Under the pieces are notes generated by a model. The model saw only the letters and a list, made by a program, of their open reading frames with translations. It searched no databases and was not told where the DNA came from. From Pseudonocardia alni (lineage in GTDB: Bacteria; Actinomycetota; Actinomycetes; Mycobacteriales; Pseudonocardiaceae): a stretch of 64,000 nucleotides of DNA. Shown piece after piece: positions 1 through 13,362 of this stretch. How positions within the stretch are numbered: the stretch's first letter is position 1; every line of letters starts with the position of its first letter. Where the stretch lies: positions 1 to 64,000 of the forward strand of contig NZ_PHUJ01000003.1 in the NCBI RefSeq assembly GCF_002813375.1, given 5' to 3'. A program made the position numbers and the translations under genes.

Positions 1-4640
<4,640 letters not shown>

Positions 4641-4772
4641 GCATCCACTGTGTGACCCTGAGTCCACAACCGTCCATGTTCCCGGTGATCCGGGGATCGT
4701 GGGTTCGGTTTGTGTGCTCGACCCCCGCCTCTCGGGGTTTTCTGGGGGGTGGGGTGATAGTTGGATAGTGTT

Positions 4773-4888
4773 GTCGGTGGTCATTGCGGTAGGGAAACGC
4801 CCGGTCCCATTCCGAACCCGGTAGCTAAGCCTTCCAGCGCCGATGGTACTGCACTCGCCAGGGTGTGGGAGAGTAGGTCGCCGCCGAC
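4773..4888 (+). rRNA. rrf: 5S ribosomal RNA
   Basis: A 116-nt 5S rRNA. The ends GTCGGTGGT and GGTCGCCGCCGAC pair to form helix I, and the conserved CCCATTCCGAACCCGG loop is in the middle. It follows the 23S by about 130 nt of spacer that shows no tRNA. A long forward reading frame enters the next gene from inside this RNA, but its upstream part is not real. Confidence 0.96.
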
Positions 4889-4900
4889 ATTCAACCTCTG

Positions 4901-4948
4901 AAAGGGGAGTCCGCAACGGTGTAGTAGCCGCTGTGGACTCCCCTTTTT
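4901..4948 (+). terminator. rrn operon intrinsic terminator
   Basis: A perfect 12-bp inverted repeat, AAAGGGGAGTCC at 4901-4912 and GGACTCCCCTTT at 4935-4946, ending in a T-run. It lies directly behind the 5S rRNA and is a textbook Rho-independent terminator for the rRNA operon. Confidence 0.93.
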
Positions 4949-5034
4949 CGTATGTCTGCAGCCGTGTCCGCCTCTCTGCGCGGACCGGTTCGCCCAGTGC
5001 GGTCGCCGACCGCGGAAGTGACGGTGTTCGTTTG

Positions 5035-5040
5035 TACCCT
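5035..5040 (+). promoter_or_regulatory. Putative -10 box for a leaderless transcript
   Basis: TACCCT lies 6 nt before the GTG at 5047. A TANNNT hexamer so close to the start codon is the usual picture for leaderless mRNAs in actinobacteria. No convincing -35 box is visible. Confidence 0.4.
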
Positions 5041-5046
5041 GACCAC

Positions 5047-8034
5047 GTGACGGACGGGGAACGTCCCGGCAACGGCCGGGCAGGCGAGGAGCGCGGTTCG
5101 CGCAGCGGGTCGGGGTGGTCGCGCGGCGATGACCAGCGGGGACGGCGCCGCGACGGCGACGACCGCACGCGTCGCGACGACCGGGGCAACCGCAGCGGCG
5201 GCGACCGCGCGCGCGACGACCGGGGACGTCCGGGCGAGCGCCGCACCGAGGGCCGCTCCTGGTCCGACCGGGGTGGACGCGACACCGGCCGGCGCGACAG
5301 CGGCTTCCGCGACGAGGACCGCTCCGACCGCGGGCCGCGTCGCGACGACGACCGTCGCCCCGCCCGTGACGACGACCGCCGTTCCGGTGGCACCGGCCGG
5401 CGCGACTCGTTCCGGGGTGGCCGTGACGAACGCGGTGGCCGGCCCTCCGCGGGCCGTGAGGACCGCCGTCCCTACCGTGACCGCGACGACCGTGGCGCCC
5501 GTCCGCAGCGCGACGACGACCGCGGCGGGCGCTCGTTCCGGGACCGCGCCGGTCGTCCCTCCTCCGGCCGTGACGACCGTGATGGCCGCTCGTTCTCCGG
5601 CCGTGACGACCGTGATGGCCGCTCGTTCTCCGGTCGCGACGACCGTGGCGGTCGTTCCTTCCCCGGTCGCGACGACCGCGGGGGACGTCCGTCCGGGGGC
5701 CGTGACGGTCGCTCCTCCGGCGGCCGTGACGACCGCCGTCCCGCCCGTGACCGTGACGACCGCGGCGGCCGTCCGTTCCGCGGCGGCGACGACCGGGGCG
5801 GTCGCCCGTCCGGGGACCGTGACGACCGCGGTGCCCGCTCGTTCCGTGACCGTGACGACCGCGGCGGCCGTTCCTTCGGTGGCCGTGACGACCGGGCCCC
5901 TCGTCCGCAGCGCGACGACGACCGCGGCGGCCGTTCGTTCCGCGACCGTGACGACCGCGGGGGACGTCCGTCCGGTGACCGCGGTGCCCGTTCCTTCCGG
6001 GACCGCGACGAGCGTGGCGCCCGTCCGCAGCGCGGCGACGACCGTGGCGGCCGTTCGTTCCGCGATCGCGACGACCGGGCCGGCCGCCCGTCCCGGGACC
6101 GTGACGACCGCGGCGGCCGACCCTTCGGTAACCGTGACGACCGTGGCCCCCGTCCCCAGCGCGAGGACGACCGTGGTGCCCGTCCCTACCGGAACCGTGA
6201 CGACCGCGCGCCCCGCGGTCGCGACGACCGTGACGAGGACCGGCGCAGCCCGTCCCGCGACCGGGAGGACCGCCCGTACCGCGCCCGTCAGGAGCGCCCG
6301 TCGCACGACCGCCCGTCCGAGCGGTCCGCGGCCGTCGAGCCCCAGGACGTCGCGCAGCCGGCCGCGGTGCAGGCCGAGCCGGCCGGTGACGTGCCTGCCG
6401 TGACGCCGTCGACGACCGACACGCGGGAGGCGGCCACGCCGACCGGCGCGACCGCCTCCGACACCGCTACCCGGGTTCCGGAGACCTCGCCCGCGGAGGC
6501 GGCCGACGCGCCGGTCACCCGCGACGAGCGCACCGACGACGCGGTCAGCACGGGCAGCACCGCGTCCGACGGCCCCCGGTCCGACAGCGGGGAGCGGACC
6601 GACACCCCCGTGACCGACGCCCGCGGGGCCGGTACCGGGGCCGACGCCGTCGACCGCGCCGGGACCGCCCCGGGCACGACCGGATCGGACGCCGACACCG
6701 TCGACGGTCCGCGCACCGACCGTGCCGAGCGCCCCATCGGGCGCGACGAGCGTCGCCCGCTCCGTGACCGTGACGACCGTGGCCCGCGCCGGGAGCGTGA
6801 CGACCGTGGCCCGCGTGGCGGCCGGGACGACCGGGGCCCGCGCTCCGGCCGTGACGACCGCAGGCGCGACGACCGGGGCCGGAACGACCGTGGCCGCGAC
6901 GACCGTGGCCGCGACGACCGCCGTGACCGCGACGCCCGTTCGCGACGGGCGATCCCGGAGTCGGCCGAGCGGACCTTCGTCGCCGAGCCGGACCTGCCGG
7001 ACTCGGTGACGGCCGCCGAGCTCGACCCGAGCGTGCGCCGGGACCTGCGCGGCCTCCAGAAGGAGACCGCCGAGGTGGTGGCGCGGCACCTCGTCGCGGC
7101 GGGGCTGCTCGTCGACGAGGACGCCGTGCAGGCGCTCGAGCACGTGCGCTACGCGAGGCGCCGGGCGTCGCGGATCGCGGTCGTCCGGGAGGCCGCCGGC
7201 ATCGTCGCCTACCACGCGGGGGAGTGGAACGAGGCCCTCGGCGAGTTCCGCGCCGCCCGCCGGATGGGCGGCGGACCGGGGCACGTGCACGTCATGGCCG
7301 ACATCGAGCGCGCCCTCGGCCGTCCCGAGCGTGCTCTCGACCTGGCCCGCAGCCCGGAGGCCCGGGACCTCGGCCACGAGGAGCGGATCGAGCTGCTCAT
7401 CGTCGCTGCGGGAGCCCGGCGCGACCTGGGCGAGGCCGACGCCGCCGTCGTCGGGCTCCAGGTCCCCGAGCTCGACGCGGTCCGCCGCGACCCGTGGAGC
7501 GCGCGGCTGTTCTACGCCTACGCCGACAACCTGCTCGCCGCCGGCCGGGAGTCGGAGGCCGTGCAGTGGTTCGTCCACGCCCACGACGCCGACCGGCACC
7601 GGGAGACCGACGCCGCCGCGCGCATCGCCGAGCTGACCGGTGACGAGCTCGAGGGCGCCGACGACGAGCTCTCCGTCGGCTGGGAGGACGTGCCCCCGGC
7701 CGCCGACGACCACGTCGAGGCGCCGCACACCGACGCCCCGGCACCGTCCGGTCGGGTCGACGCCGGCGATGCCGACGACGCAGCCGGCGACGCAGCCGAC
7801 GACGCAGCCGACGACGCAGCCGACGACGCAGCCGACCCCGGCGACGACGACGCGTCCGGGACCGCAGTCCCGGGCGCCGACGGGAGCGACGCGGGCGGGA
7901 CGGAGGAGGGCGGGCCGGACGAGGTCCGCGGCGACACCGACGGAGGCGCCGTGGTCGAGAGGCCGGACGCCTCCGGGGCGGCTCCCTCCGCGGACCAGCA
8001 GCAGGGCCGCGACACCGGGGCCGGCGACCGGTGA
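5047..8034 (+). CDS. RGG-like disordered / TPR-like protein (Rv1691-type)
   Basis: A 995-aa protein, reading from GTG 5047 (the frame is open further upstream but runs into the 5S rRNA). Residues about 20-470 are a low-complexity array of Arg-Asp-Asp-Arg-Gly-Gly-Arg type units. About 470-560 is Ala/Thr/Pro/Glu-rich, about 561-634 is a second Arg/Gly/Asp block, about 648-870 is a helical TPR-like domain, and 870-995 is an acidic Ala/Asp tail with short tandem repeats. The TPR-like part and its place upstream of a HAD phosphatase and tlyA match M. tuberculosis Rv1691, which is far shorter, so the disordered N-terminus is the odd part. RG-rich arrays often bind RNA or drive condensates; that role here is inference. 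It overlaps the next gene by 4 bp. Confidence 0.8.
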   Translation: MTDGERPGNGRAGEERGSRSGSGWSRGDDQRGRRRDGDDRTRRDDRGNRSGGDRARDDRGRPGERRTEGRSWSDRGGRDTGRRDSGFRDEDRSDRGPRRDDDRRPARDDDRRSGGTGRRDSFRGGRDERGGRPSAGREDRRPYRDRDDRGARPQRDDDRGGRSFRDRAGRPSSGRDDRDGRSFSGRDDRDGRSFSGRDDRGGRSFPGRDDRGGRPSGGRDGRSSGGRDDRRPARDRDDRGGRPFRGGDDRGGRPSGDRDDRGARSFRDRDDRGGRSFGGRDDRAPRPQRDDDRGGRSFRDRDDRGGRPSGDRGARSFRDRDERGARPQRGDDRGGRSFRDRDDRAGRPSRDRDDRGGRPFGNRDDRGPRPQREDDRGARPYRNRDDRAPRGRDDRDEDRRSPSRDREDRPYRARQERPSHDRPSERSAAVEPQDVAQPAAVQAEPAGDVPAVTPSTTDTREAATPTGATASDTATRVPETSPAEAADAPVTRDERTDDAVSTGSTASDGPRSDSGERTDTPVTDARGAGTGADAVDRAGTAPGTTGSDADTVDGPRTDRAERPIGRDERRPLRDRDDRGPRRERDDRGPRGGRDDRGPRSGRDDRRRDDRGRNDRGRDDRGRDDRRDRDARSRRAIPESAERTFVAEPDLPDSVTAAELDPSVRRDLRGLQKETAEVVARHLVAAGLLVDEDAVQALEHVRYARRRASRIAVVREAAGIVAYHAGEWNEALGEFRAARRMGGGPGHVHVMADIERALGRPERALDLARSPEARDLGHEERIELLIVAAGARRDLGEADAAVVGLQVPELDAVRRDPWSARLFYAYADNLLAAGRESEAVQWFVHAHDADRHRETDAAARIAELTGDELEGADDELSVGWEDVPPAADDHVEAPHTDAPAPSGRVDAGDADDAAGDAADDAADDAADDAADPGDDDASGTAVPGADGSDAGGTEEGGPDEVRGDTDGGAVVERPDASGAAPSADQQQGRDTGAGDR
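5110..6260 (+). repeat. In-frame degenerate tandem repeats coding RDDRGGR-type units
   Basis: The 5' half of the gene is built from degenerate repeats of about 21-36 bp. A clear example is a 33-bp unit starting near 5568 that is repeated almost immediately (CGTGACGACCGTGATGGC twice). Every unit stays in frame and encodes Arg/Asp/Gly-rich peptides. This is a coding minisatellite, not a CRISPR array, since no regular unique spacers exist. Confidence 0.8.
7774..7833 (+). repeat. 12-bp coding tandem repeat, five copies
   Basis: Five head-to-tail copies of GACGACGCAGCC (the second starts GGC) at 7774-7833, encoding Asp-Asp-Ala-Ala units in the acidic C-terminal tail of the preceding protein. Confidence 0.85.
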
Positions 8035-9038
8035 CCGACGACCTGCTGTCCCGCCACGACGTCCTCCTGGCCGACCTCGACGGCACCCTCTACCAGGGCC
8101 CCGAGGTCGTCCCGGGGGCCGTCGAGGCGGTGCGCGGGGCGGCGGACCGCGGCGTGCCCACGGTGTACGTCACCAACAACGCCTCGCGCAGCCCCGCCGA
8201 CGTCGCGGCGCACCTCGCCGAGCTCGGCTTCCCGGCCCGCGTCGAGCACGTCCGCACCAGCTCACAGGCCGCTGCCGCGATGCTGGCCGAGCAGCTCCCG
8301 CCGGGCGCGCGGGTGCTGGTCGTCGGCACGTCGGCGCTGGCCGACGAGGTCCGGGCCCGCGGGCTCGCCGTCGTCGGTGACGCCGAGGGCGCGGACGCCG
8401 TCGTCCAGGGGCACTCGCCCGACACCGGGTGGCGGATCCTGGCCGAGGCGGTCGTCGCCGTCCGGGCCGGAGCGTTGTGGGTCGCCTCCAACGTCGATCC
8501 CACCCTTCCCACCGAGCGCGGGCCGCTGCCCGGCAACGGTTCGATGGTCCAGGTCGTGCGGACGGCGACCGGCGCACGGCCGCAGGTGGCGGGCAAGCCC
8601 GCCGCCCGGCTGCTCCGCGAGGGGTGTGGCGACGCGCAGGCCCCGCTCGTCATCGGGGACCGGCTCGACACCGACATCGAGGGTGCCAACGCCATGGGCG
8701 CCCCGTCGCTGATGGTCCTGACCGGGGTCAGCGGCGCCGCGGAGCTGCTCGCCGCCGCCCCGGAGCTGCGGCCCACCCACATCGGCGCCGACCTCGCCGC
8801 GCTCACCCGCCCACCGGACGAGCTGGCCCCCGGGCCGCGGCCCGGCTGGGACGTCCGCGCCGACGGCGGCACGCTCGTCCTGTCCGGCGACGGGGACGGG
8901 CCCGAACCCACGGTGGACGCGCTGCGTGCCCTGTGCGCGGTGGCCTGGGAGCAGGGCGTCCACGACGTCCGCTCCGACGGTGCGGCCGCCGCCGCGGCAC
9001 TGGCCGACCTCGGCCTGGCGGAGCGGCCAGGGCGGTGA
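8031..9038 (+). CDS. HAD-superfamily IIA phosphatase (Rv1692-like)
   Basis: A 335-aa cytosolic HAD hydrolase. Motif I is DLDGTLYQG with nucleophile and acid/base Asp15 and Asp17, motif II is VTNNAS, motif III lies in the GKPAARLL region, and motif IV is GDRLDTDIEGAN. The IIA cap sits between motifs II and III as in NagD-like enzymes. The M. tuberculosis homologue in the same position, Rv1692, is a glycerol 3-phosphate phosphatase; the same substrate is likely here but inferred. The GTG start at 8031 overlaps the upstream stop by 4 bp, so the two are probably co-translated. The C-terminal 80 residues beyond motif IV are less conserved. Confidence 0.9.
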   Translation: MTDDLLSRHDVLLADLDGTLYQGPEVVPGAVEAVRGAADRGVPTVYVTNNASRSPADVAAHLAELGFPARVEHVRTSSQAAAAMLAEQLPPGARVLVVGTSALADEVRARGLAVVGDAEGADAVVQGHSPDTGWRILAEAVVAVRAGALWVASNVDPTLPTERGPLPGNGSMVQVVRTATGARPQVAGKPAARLLREGCGDAQAPLVIGDRLDTDIEGANAMGAPSLMVLTGVSGAAELLAAAPELRPTHIGADLAALTRPPDELAPGPRPGWDVRADGGTLVLSGDGDGPEPTVDALRALCAVAWEQGVHDVRSDGAAAAAALADLGLAERPGR

Positions 9039-9108
9039 CGCCGCGTCGCGGCCGCGGTCGGGACCGTCGGCTACCGTGGCGTCAGAACCCCGTACCCGGA
9101 GATCATCC

Positions 9109-9315
9109 ATGAGCGTTCCCGCACCCGGACCCCGTCCGGGCGACCCGCGGCCCGAGCAGGACCGCCCCGTCGCGGCCCTGCGTGCCGAGGTCGACGCGGC
9201 CGTCGCGGCGCTCGACGCGCTGGACGACCGTCCGGTCTCCGAGCACCCGGCCGCGTTCGAGCGGGTGCACGCCGCGCTCGGCCGCGCGCTGAGCGCCGGC
9301 TCGGAACGGGAGTGA
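9109..9315 (+). CDS. Small conserved hypothetical protein (Rv1693-like position)
   Basis: A 68-aa protein from ATG 9109, with a GGAG ribosome-binding site about 8 nt upstream and a TACCGT hexamer at 9071-9076 that could be a -10 box. Its N-terminus is Pro/Arg-rich and the rest is a helical stretch rich in Ala/Asp/Glu. I recognise no domain. M. tuberculosis has a similarly small unknown gene (Rv1693) between the phosphatase and tlyA, which supports it as real. It overlaps tlyA by 4 bp. Confidence 0.7.
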   Translation: MSVPAPGPRPGDPRPEQDRPVAALRAEVDAAVAALDALDDRPVSEHPAAFERVHAALGRALSAGSERE

Positions 9316-10151
9316 CGATGGGCCCCACCCGCGCCCGCCTGGACGCCGAGCTCGTCCGCCGCAAGCTCGCCCGCTCCCGCGGCCAGGCCGCCGAGCTGAT
9401 CGCCGCAGGCCGGGTCGTCGTCAACGGCATGCCGGCGGCGAAGCCCGCCACCGTGGTGGACCGGGACGCACCCGTGCTCGTCCGCCCGGACGACGACGGC
9501 GAACCCGACTGGGCCTCCCGCGGCGCCAAGAAGCTGCTCGGCGCCCTCGACGCGTTCACCGACGTCGACCCCGCCGGACGGCGCTGCCTCGACGCGGGCG
9601 CCTCCACCGGCGGCTTCACCGACGTGCTGCTCACCCGCGGGGCGGCCGAGGTCGTCGCCGTCGACGTCGGGTACGGCCAGCTGGTGTGGCGGCTGCAGTC
9701 CGACGAGCGCGTCCACGTGCACGACCGCACCAACGTCCGGGCCCTCGAACCGGAGCAGATCGGCGGGACGGTCGACCTGACCGTCGCCGACCTGTCGTTC
9801 ATCTCGCTGCGCACCGTGCTGCCGGCCCTCGCCGCCTGCACCGCGCCCGGAGGCGACCTGCTACCCATGGTGAAACCACAGTTCGAGGTCGGGAAGGACC
9901 GGCTCGGCTCCGGCGGGGTCGTACGGGACCCGGGTCTGCGCATCGAGGCACTGCACGGGGTCGCGACCGCCGCCGCCGCGGCCGGGCTGCACGTCCTCGG
10001 CGCGACCGCGAGCCCGCTGCCCGGCCCGTCGGGCAACGTCGAGTACTTCCTGCACCTGCGCCGGCCCGTCGACGGCCCGGCCGGCGTCGCCCCCGAGCAG
10101 CCCGAGCTCGCGCCGATGCTGGCCGCCGCGGTCGCGGACGGCCCCGCATGA
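9312..10151 (+). CDS. tlyA: TlyA 16S/23S rRNA 2'-O-methyltransferase
   Basis: A 279-aa RNA methyltransferase. In mycobacteria TlyA methylates C1409 of 16S and C1920 of 23S rRNA, and its loss gives capreomycin resistance. Residues 1-60 are an S4 RNA-binding domain (RLDAELVRRKLARSRGQA), followed by an FtsJ-like Rossmann fold with the SAM-binding LDAGASTGGFTDVLL and the later MVKPQFEVGK motif. Length is normal for the family. The GTG at 9312 overlaps the previous stop (GTGA); an ATG two codons later is possible. The gene ends in a 4-bp overlap with nadK. Confidence 0.95.
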   Translation: MTMGPTRARLDAELVRRKLARSRGQAAELIAAGRVVVNGMPAAKPATVVDRDAPVLVRPDDDGEPDWASRGAKKLLGALDAFTDVDPAGRRCLDAGASTGGFTDVLLTRGAAEVVAVDVGYGQLVWRLQSDERVHVHDRTNVRALEPEQIGGTVDLTVADLSFISLRTVLPALAACTAPGGDLLPMVKPQFEVGKDRLGSGGVVRDPGLRIEALHGVATAAAAAGLHVLGATASPLPGPSGNVEYFLHLRRPVDGPAGVAPEQPELAPMLAAAVADGPA

Positions 10152-11074
10152 GGGACGTCCTGCTGGTCCTGCACACCGGGCGGCCCACCAACCGCAAGAC
10201 CGCGCTGCACGTGATGGGCGAGCTCGGGCGGCTCGGCCTGCGCACCCGGGTGCTCGCCGACGAGTGGGCCGAGCTCGCCGCGGACCCCGACGTCCCGGCG
10301 GGCTACGAGCCGGTCCCGGTCCCCGGGAGCCCGGAGTGCGCCCGCGGCGCCGAGGCGGTCCTGGTCCTCGGCGGTGACGGCACCCTGCTGCGCGCCGCCG
10401 ACCTCGCCCGCCACGCCGGCGTGCCCCTGCTGGGCGTCAACCTCGGCCACGTCGGCTTCCTCGCCGAGGCCGAGGAGGACACCCTGCCCGAGGCGCTGCA
10501 GAAGCTCGCCGACGGCGACTACGAGGTCGAGGAACGGACCACCCTCGAGGCCGTCGTCACCGCCGCCGGGCAGGTGCTCGGCCGGGCGTGGGCGCTGAAC
10601 GAGGCCGTCGTCGAGAAGACCACCCGCGGCCGCATCCTCGAGGTCGTCCTCGAGGTCGACGGCCGCCCGGTGTCCTCCTTCGGCTGCGACGGGGTGCTCT
10701 GCTCCACCCCGACCGGTTCCACCGCCTACGCCTTCTCCGCGGGCGGGCCGCTGATCTGGCCGCAGGTGCAGGCACTGCTGGTGGTCCCCAGCAACGCACA
10801 CGCCCTGTTCGCCCGGCCGATGGTGATCGCGCCGGAGAGCACCGTCGCGATCGAGGTGTCCGCCGACGGCCCGTCCGCCGTGCTGGACTGCGACGGCCGT
10901 CGCACCGTCGCGGTGCCGCCCGGGGCCCGGGTGGAGCTGCGGCGTGCGTCGGAGCCCGTGCGGATGGTGCGCCTGGCCGCGCAGCCCTTCGCCGACCGGC
11001 TCGTCCGCAAGTTCGACCTGCCCGTCCGGGGCTGGCGCGGGGCCCGGACCCAACCACCGGGTTCGAACGCCTGA
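10148..11074 (+). CDS. nadK: NAD kinase
   Basis: A 308-aa cytosolic kinase that phosphorylates NAD to NADP. The phosphate-binding GGDGT motif is at residues 75-79, the NAD-site segment LGVNLGHVGFLAE follows, and the TPTGSTAYAFSAGGPL motif lies in the C-terminal beta domain. It starts at an ATG overlapping the tlyA stop, and the tlyA-nadK-recN order is a widespread actinobacterial cluster. The last codons overlap a predicted SOS box that faces recN. Confidence 0.96.
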   Translation: MRDVLLVLHTGRPTNRKTALHVMGELGRLGLRTRVLADEWAELAADPDVPAGYEPVPVPGSPECARGAEAVLVLGGDGTLLRAADLARHAGVPLLGVNLGHVGFLAEAEEDTLPEALQKLADGDYEVEERTTLEAVVTAAGQVLGRAWALNEAVVEKTTRGRILEVVLEVDGRPVSSFGCDGVLCSTPTGSTAYAFSAGGPLIWPQVQALLVVPSNAHALFARPMVIAPESTVAIEVSADGPSAVLDCDGRRTVAVPPGARVELRRASEPVRMVRLAAQPFADRLVRKFDLPVRGWRGARTQPPGSNA

Positions 11075-11078
11075 TCGA
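11063..11078 (+). promoter_or_regulatory. Predicted LexA (SOS) box upstream of recN
   Basis: TCGAACGCCTGATCGA matches the actinobacterial SOS consensus TCGAAC-N4-GTTCGA at 11 of 12 fixed positions. It overlaps the nadK stop codon and lies 87 bp before the recN start. Two further TCGAAC half sites are at 11128 and 11145. This predicts LexA repression and DNA-damage induction of recN. Confidence 0.6.
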
Positions 11079-11164
11079 CCGCTCGGCGCACGGGAACATC
11101 CGTTCGGTGCCGTTCGCGTGTCGGGGCTCGAACGCTGTCGGTGTTCGAACGTATGGTCCCACGC

Positions 11165-13189
11165 ATGTTGTCCGAGATGCGGATCCAGGGCCTCGGCGTG
11201 ATCGACGACGCGACCCTGGAGCTCGACCCGGGCCTGACCGTGCTGACCGGCGAGACCGGCGCCGGGAAGACCATGGTCGTGACCGGGCTGAACCTCCTCG
11301 GCGGTGGCCGCGCGGAGTCCTCGCGGGTGTCGGCCGGGGCGAGGCGCGCCGTCGTCGAGGGCCGCTTCGCGGCCTCGCCGGGGGCGCTGGAACTGGCCGA
11401 GGAGGTGGGCGCCGAGGCCGACGACGACGGGGCGCTGATCGCGGCCCGCACCGTGTCGGCCGACGGGCGCTCCCGGGCCCACCTGGGCGGGCGGTCGGTG
11501 CCCAACGGGGTGCTGGGCAGGCTCGCCGAGACCCAGCTCGCCGTGCACGGGCAGAACGACCAGCTGCGGCTGCTGCGGGGCTCCGACCAGCGGGCCCTGC
11601 TCGACCGCTTCGCCGGGGACCCCGTCGCGGTCCCGCTGACCGCCTACCGGACGGTGCGCGCCGAGTGGCTGCAGGTGGTCACCGAGCTCGCCGAGCGGCG
11701 GGACAACGCCCGCCGGCTCGCCCAGGAGGCGGACCTGCTGCGCCACGGTCTCGCCGAGATCGAGGCCGCCGACCCGCAGCCCGGTGAGGACCGCGAGCTC
11801 GTCGAACAGGCCCGCCGGATGGCCGAGGCCGACGACCTGCGAGCCGCCGCCGAGAGCGCACACCTCGCACTGTCCGGCTCGGACGACGGCGAGGCCCCCG
11901 GCGCCGTCGGGCTCGCCGGGCAGGCCAAGGGGCTCGCCGAGGGCAGTGGCGACCCCGCGCTGGAGGAGCTCGGCCCGCGCCTCACCGAGGCCATCGCGGT
12001 CCTCGCCGACGCCGCGGCCGAGCTGAGCGGCTACCTCGACCGGCTCGACGCCGACCCCGAGCTGCTGTCCCGCGTCCTGACCCGCCAGGCCGAGCTCAAG
12101 GCACTCACCCGCAAGTACGCCGCGGACACCGACGGCGTGCTGGCCTGGGCGGACACCGCCCGCGACCGACTGTCCGGGCTCGACACCTCCGACGAGGCGC
12201 TCGCCGAGCTGTCGGCCCGCCGTGACGCACTCGCCGGTGAGCTGGCCGGTCACGCCGCCGCGATCACCGCGGCGCGCACCGCCGCCGCGTCCCGGCTGGC
12301 CGAGGCGACGACGGCGGAACTCGCCGGGCTCGCCATGAAGGACGCGACGTTGCAGGTCGGCGTGCAGCCGCGGCCCGCCGCCGACACCGGGCCGGTGCTC
12401 GAGGTCGGCGGGCGGCGCTGCCAGGCCGGGTCGAGCGGCGTCGACGAGGTCGAGATCCGGCTCGTCCCGCACGCCGGGGCGGTGGCACAGCCGCTGCACA
12501 AGGGCGCCTCCGGTGGCGAGCTGTCCCGGGTCATGCTGGCCCTGGAGGTCGCGCTCGCCGGCGCCGACCCGGTGCCGACCATGGTGTTCGACGAGGTCGA
12601 CGCCGGCGTCGGCGGCCGGGCCGCGGTGGAGATCGGCCGCCGGCTCGCGCAGCTCGCGGCCCGCCACCAGGTCATCGTCGTCACACACCTGCCGCAGGTC
12701 GCGGCGTACGCCGACCGGCACCTCGTGGTGCAGAAGGCGTCCGGGGCGGGCGTCACCCGCTCCAGCGTGCGGCGGCTCACCGAGGAGGAGCGCACCGGGG
12801 AGCTGGCACGGATGCTGGCCGGGATGGACGACACCGACACCGGCCGCGCGCACGCCGAGGAGCTGCTCAGCGCCGCGACCGCGCACCGGGAGGCCGACCG
12901 CGCGGCGGCACGGCCCGCGGACCTGGCCGAGGCCCGGTCGCGTCGCGCGCAGTCCCGGCGCGGCCGGACCGCGCGGGACACGGACACCGGCGTCGCGACC
13001 GCGCCGGTGGAGGGTGCGGTCCCCGGGCCGCGCGGCACCGACTCCCGCGGCACCGACCCCCGCGGCACCGACCCCTGCGGCACCGACCCCTGCGGCACCG
13101 ACTCCCGCGGCACCGACTCCCGCAGCATCGACCCGGACCGCGCCGCGGGCCGTCCCGCCGCCGCGTCGCGGCGGCGCCGGGCCGGCTGA
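11165..13189 (+). CDS. recN: DNA repair protein RecN
   Basis: A 674-aa SMC-like ATPase that acts early in double-strand-break repair. Walker A GETGAGKT begins at residue 29; the middle is a coiled coil with many Glu/Ala/Arg; the ABC signature SGGELSRVMLALEVAL and Walker B MVFDEVDAGVGG are near the C-terminus. I chose ATG 11165 (MLSEMRIQGL, as in mycobacterial RecN) over the in-frame GTG 11141, which overlaps a TCGAAC site. The last 100 residues are unusual: an Arg-rich segment and a pentapeptide repeat Gly-Thr-Asp-Ser/Pro-Arg/Cys not expected in RecN. Confidence 0.94.
   Translation: MLSEMRIQGLGVIDDATLELDPGLTVLTGETGAGKTMVVTGLNLLGGGRAESSRVSAGARRAVVEGRFAASPGALELAEEVGAEADDDGALIAARTVSADGRSRAHLGGRSVPNGVLGRLAETQLAVHGQNDQLRLLRGSDQRALLDRFAGDPVAVPLTAYRTVRAEWLQVVTELAERRDNARRLAQEADLLRHGLAEIEAADPQPGEDRELVEQARRMAEADDLRAAAESAHLALSGSDDGEAPGAVGLAGQAKGLAEGSGDPALEELGPRLTEAIAVLADAAAELSGYLDRLDADPELLSRVLTRQAELKALTRKYAADTDGVLAWADTARDRLSGLDTSDEALAELSARRDALAGELAGHAAAITAARTAAASRLAEATTAELAGLAMKDATLQVGVQPRPAADTGPVLEVGGRRCQAGSSGVDEVEIRLVPHAGAVAQPLHKGASGGELSRVMLALEVALAGADPVPTMVFDEVDAGVGGRAAVEIGRRLAQLAARHQVIVVTHLPQVAAYADRHLVVQKASGAGVTRSSVRRLTEEERTGELARMLAGMDDTDTGRAHAEELLSAATAHREADRAAARPADLAEARSRRAQSRRGRTARDTDTGVATAPVEGAVPGPRGTDSRGTDPRGTDPCGTDPCGTDSRGTDSRSIDPDRAAGRPAAASRRRRAG
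13031..13135 (+). repeat. 15-bp coding minisatellite in the recN 3' end
   Basis: Seven consecutive 15-bp units of the form YGCGGCACCGACYCC, the last one degenerate, encoding Gly-Thr-Asp-X-X pentapeptides. The units differ at only one or two positions, which suggests recent slippage. Confidence 0.88.
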
Positions 13190-13362
13190 GCGGGCCCGGC
13201 CGACGGCAGCCCGAGCGGCGCGCCGTCGCTGTGGGTGAGCGGCGCGTGGTCCGGGCGTCGCCACCCGGGGAGCGACGGGGGGATCGTCCGGGCCGGTGAC
13301 GTCGCGGTCTCGCGCGGCGTGCCTGCGTGGTCACGGACGCCCCACCTGTCACAGTGCGCCAC

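Noticed and set aside
4843..5046. Upstream extension of the RGG-like protein frame
   Set aside because: It starts inside the 5S rRNA and crosses the rrn terminator. The GTG at 5047 with a nearby -10-like box is a better start.
5540..6200. Possible CRISPR-like array
   Set aside because: Repeats are degenerate, in frame, without unique spacers of constant length, and encode protein.
4891..7728. Very long minus-strand reading frame opposite the RGG-like gene
   Set aside because: It mirrors the GC-rich repeat array and has a Val/Ala/Gly/Thr composition with no domain. The plus strand carries the TPR-like domain and the conserved synteny.
9071..13264. Minus-strand frame of about 1400 codons opposite tlyA-nadK-recN
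   Set aside because: It is a shadow produced by third-position GC bias; the plus-strand genes are clear family members.
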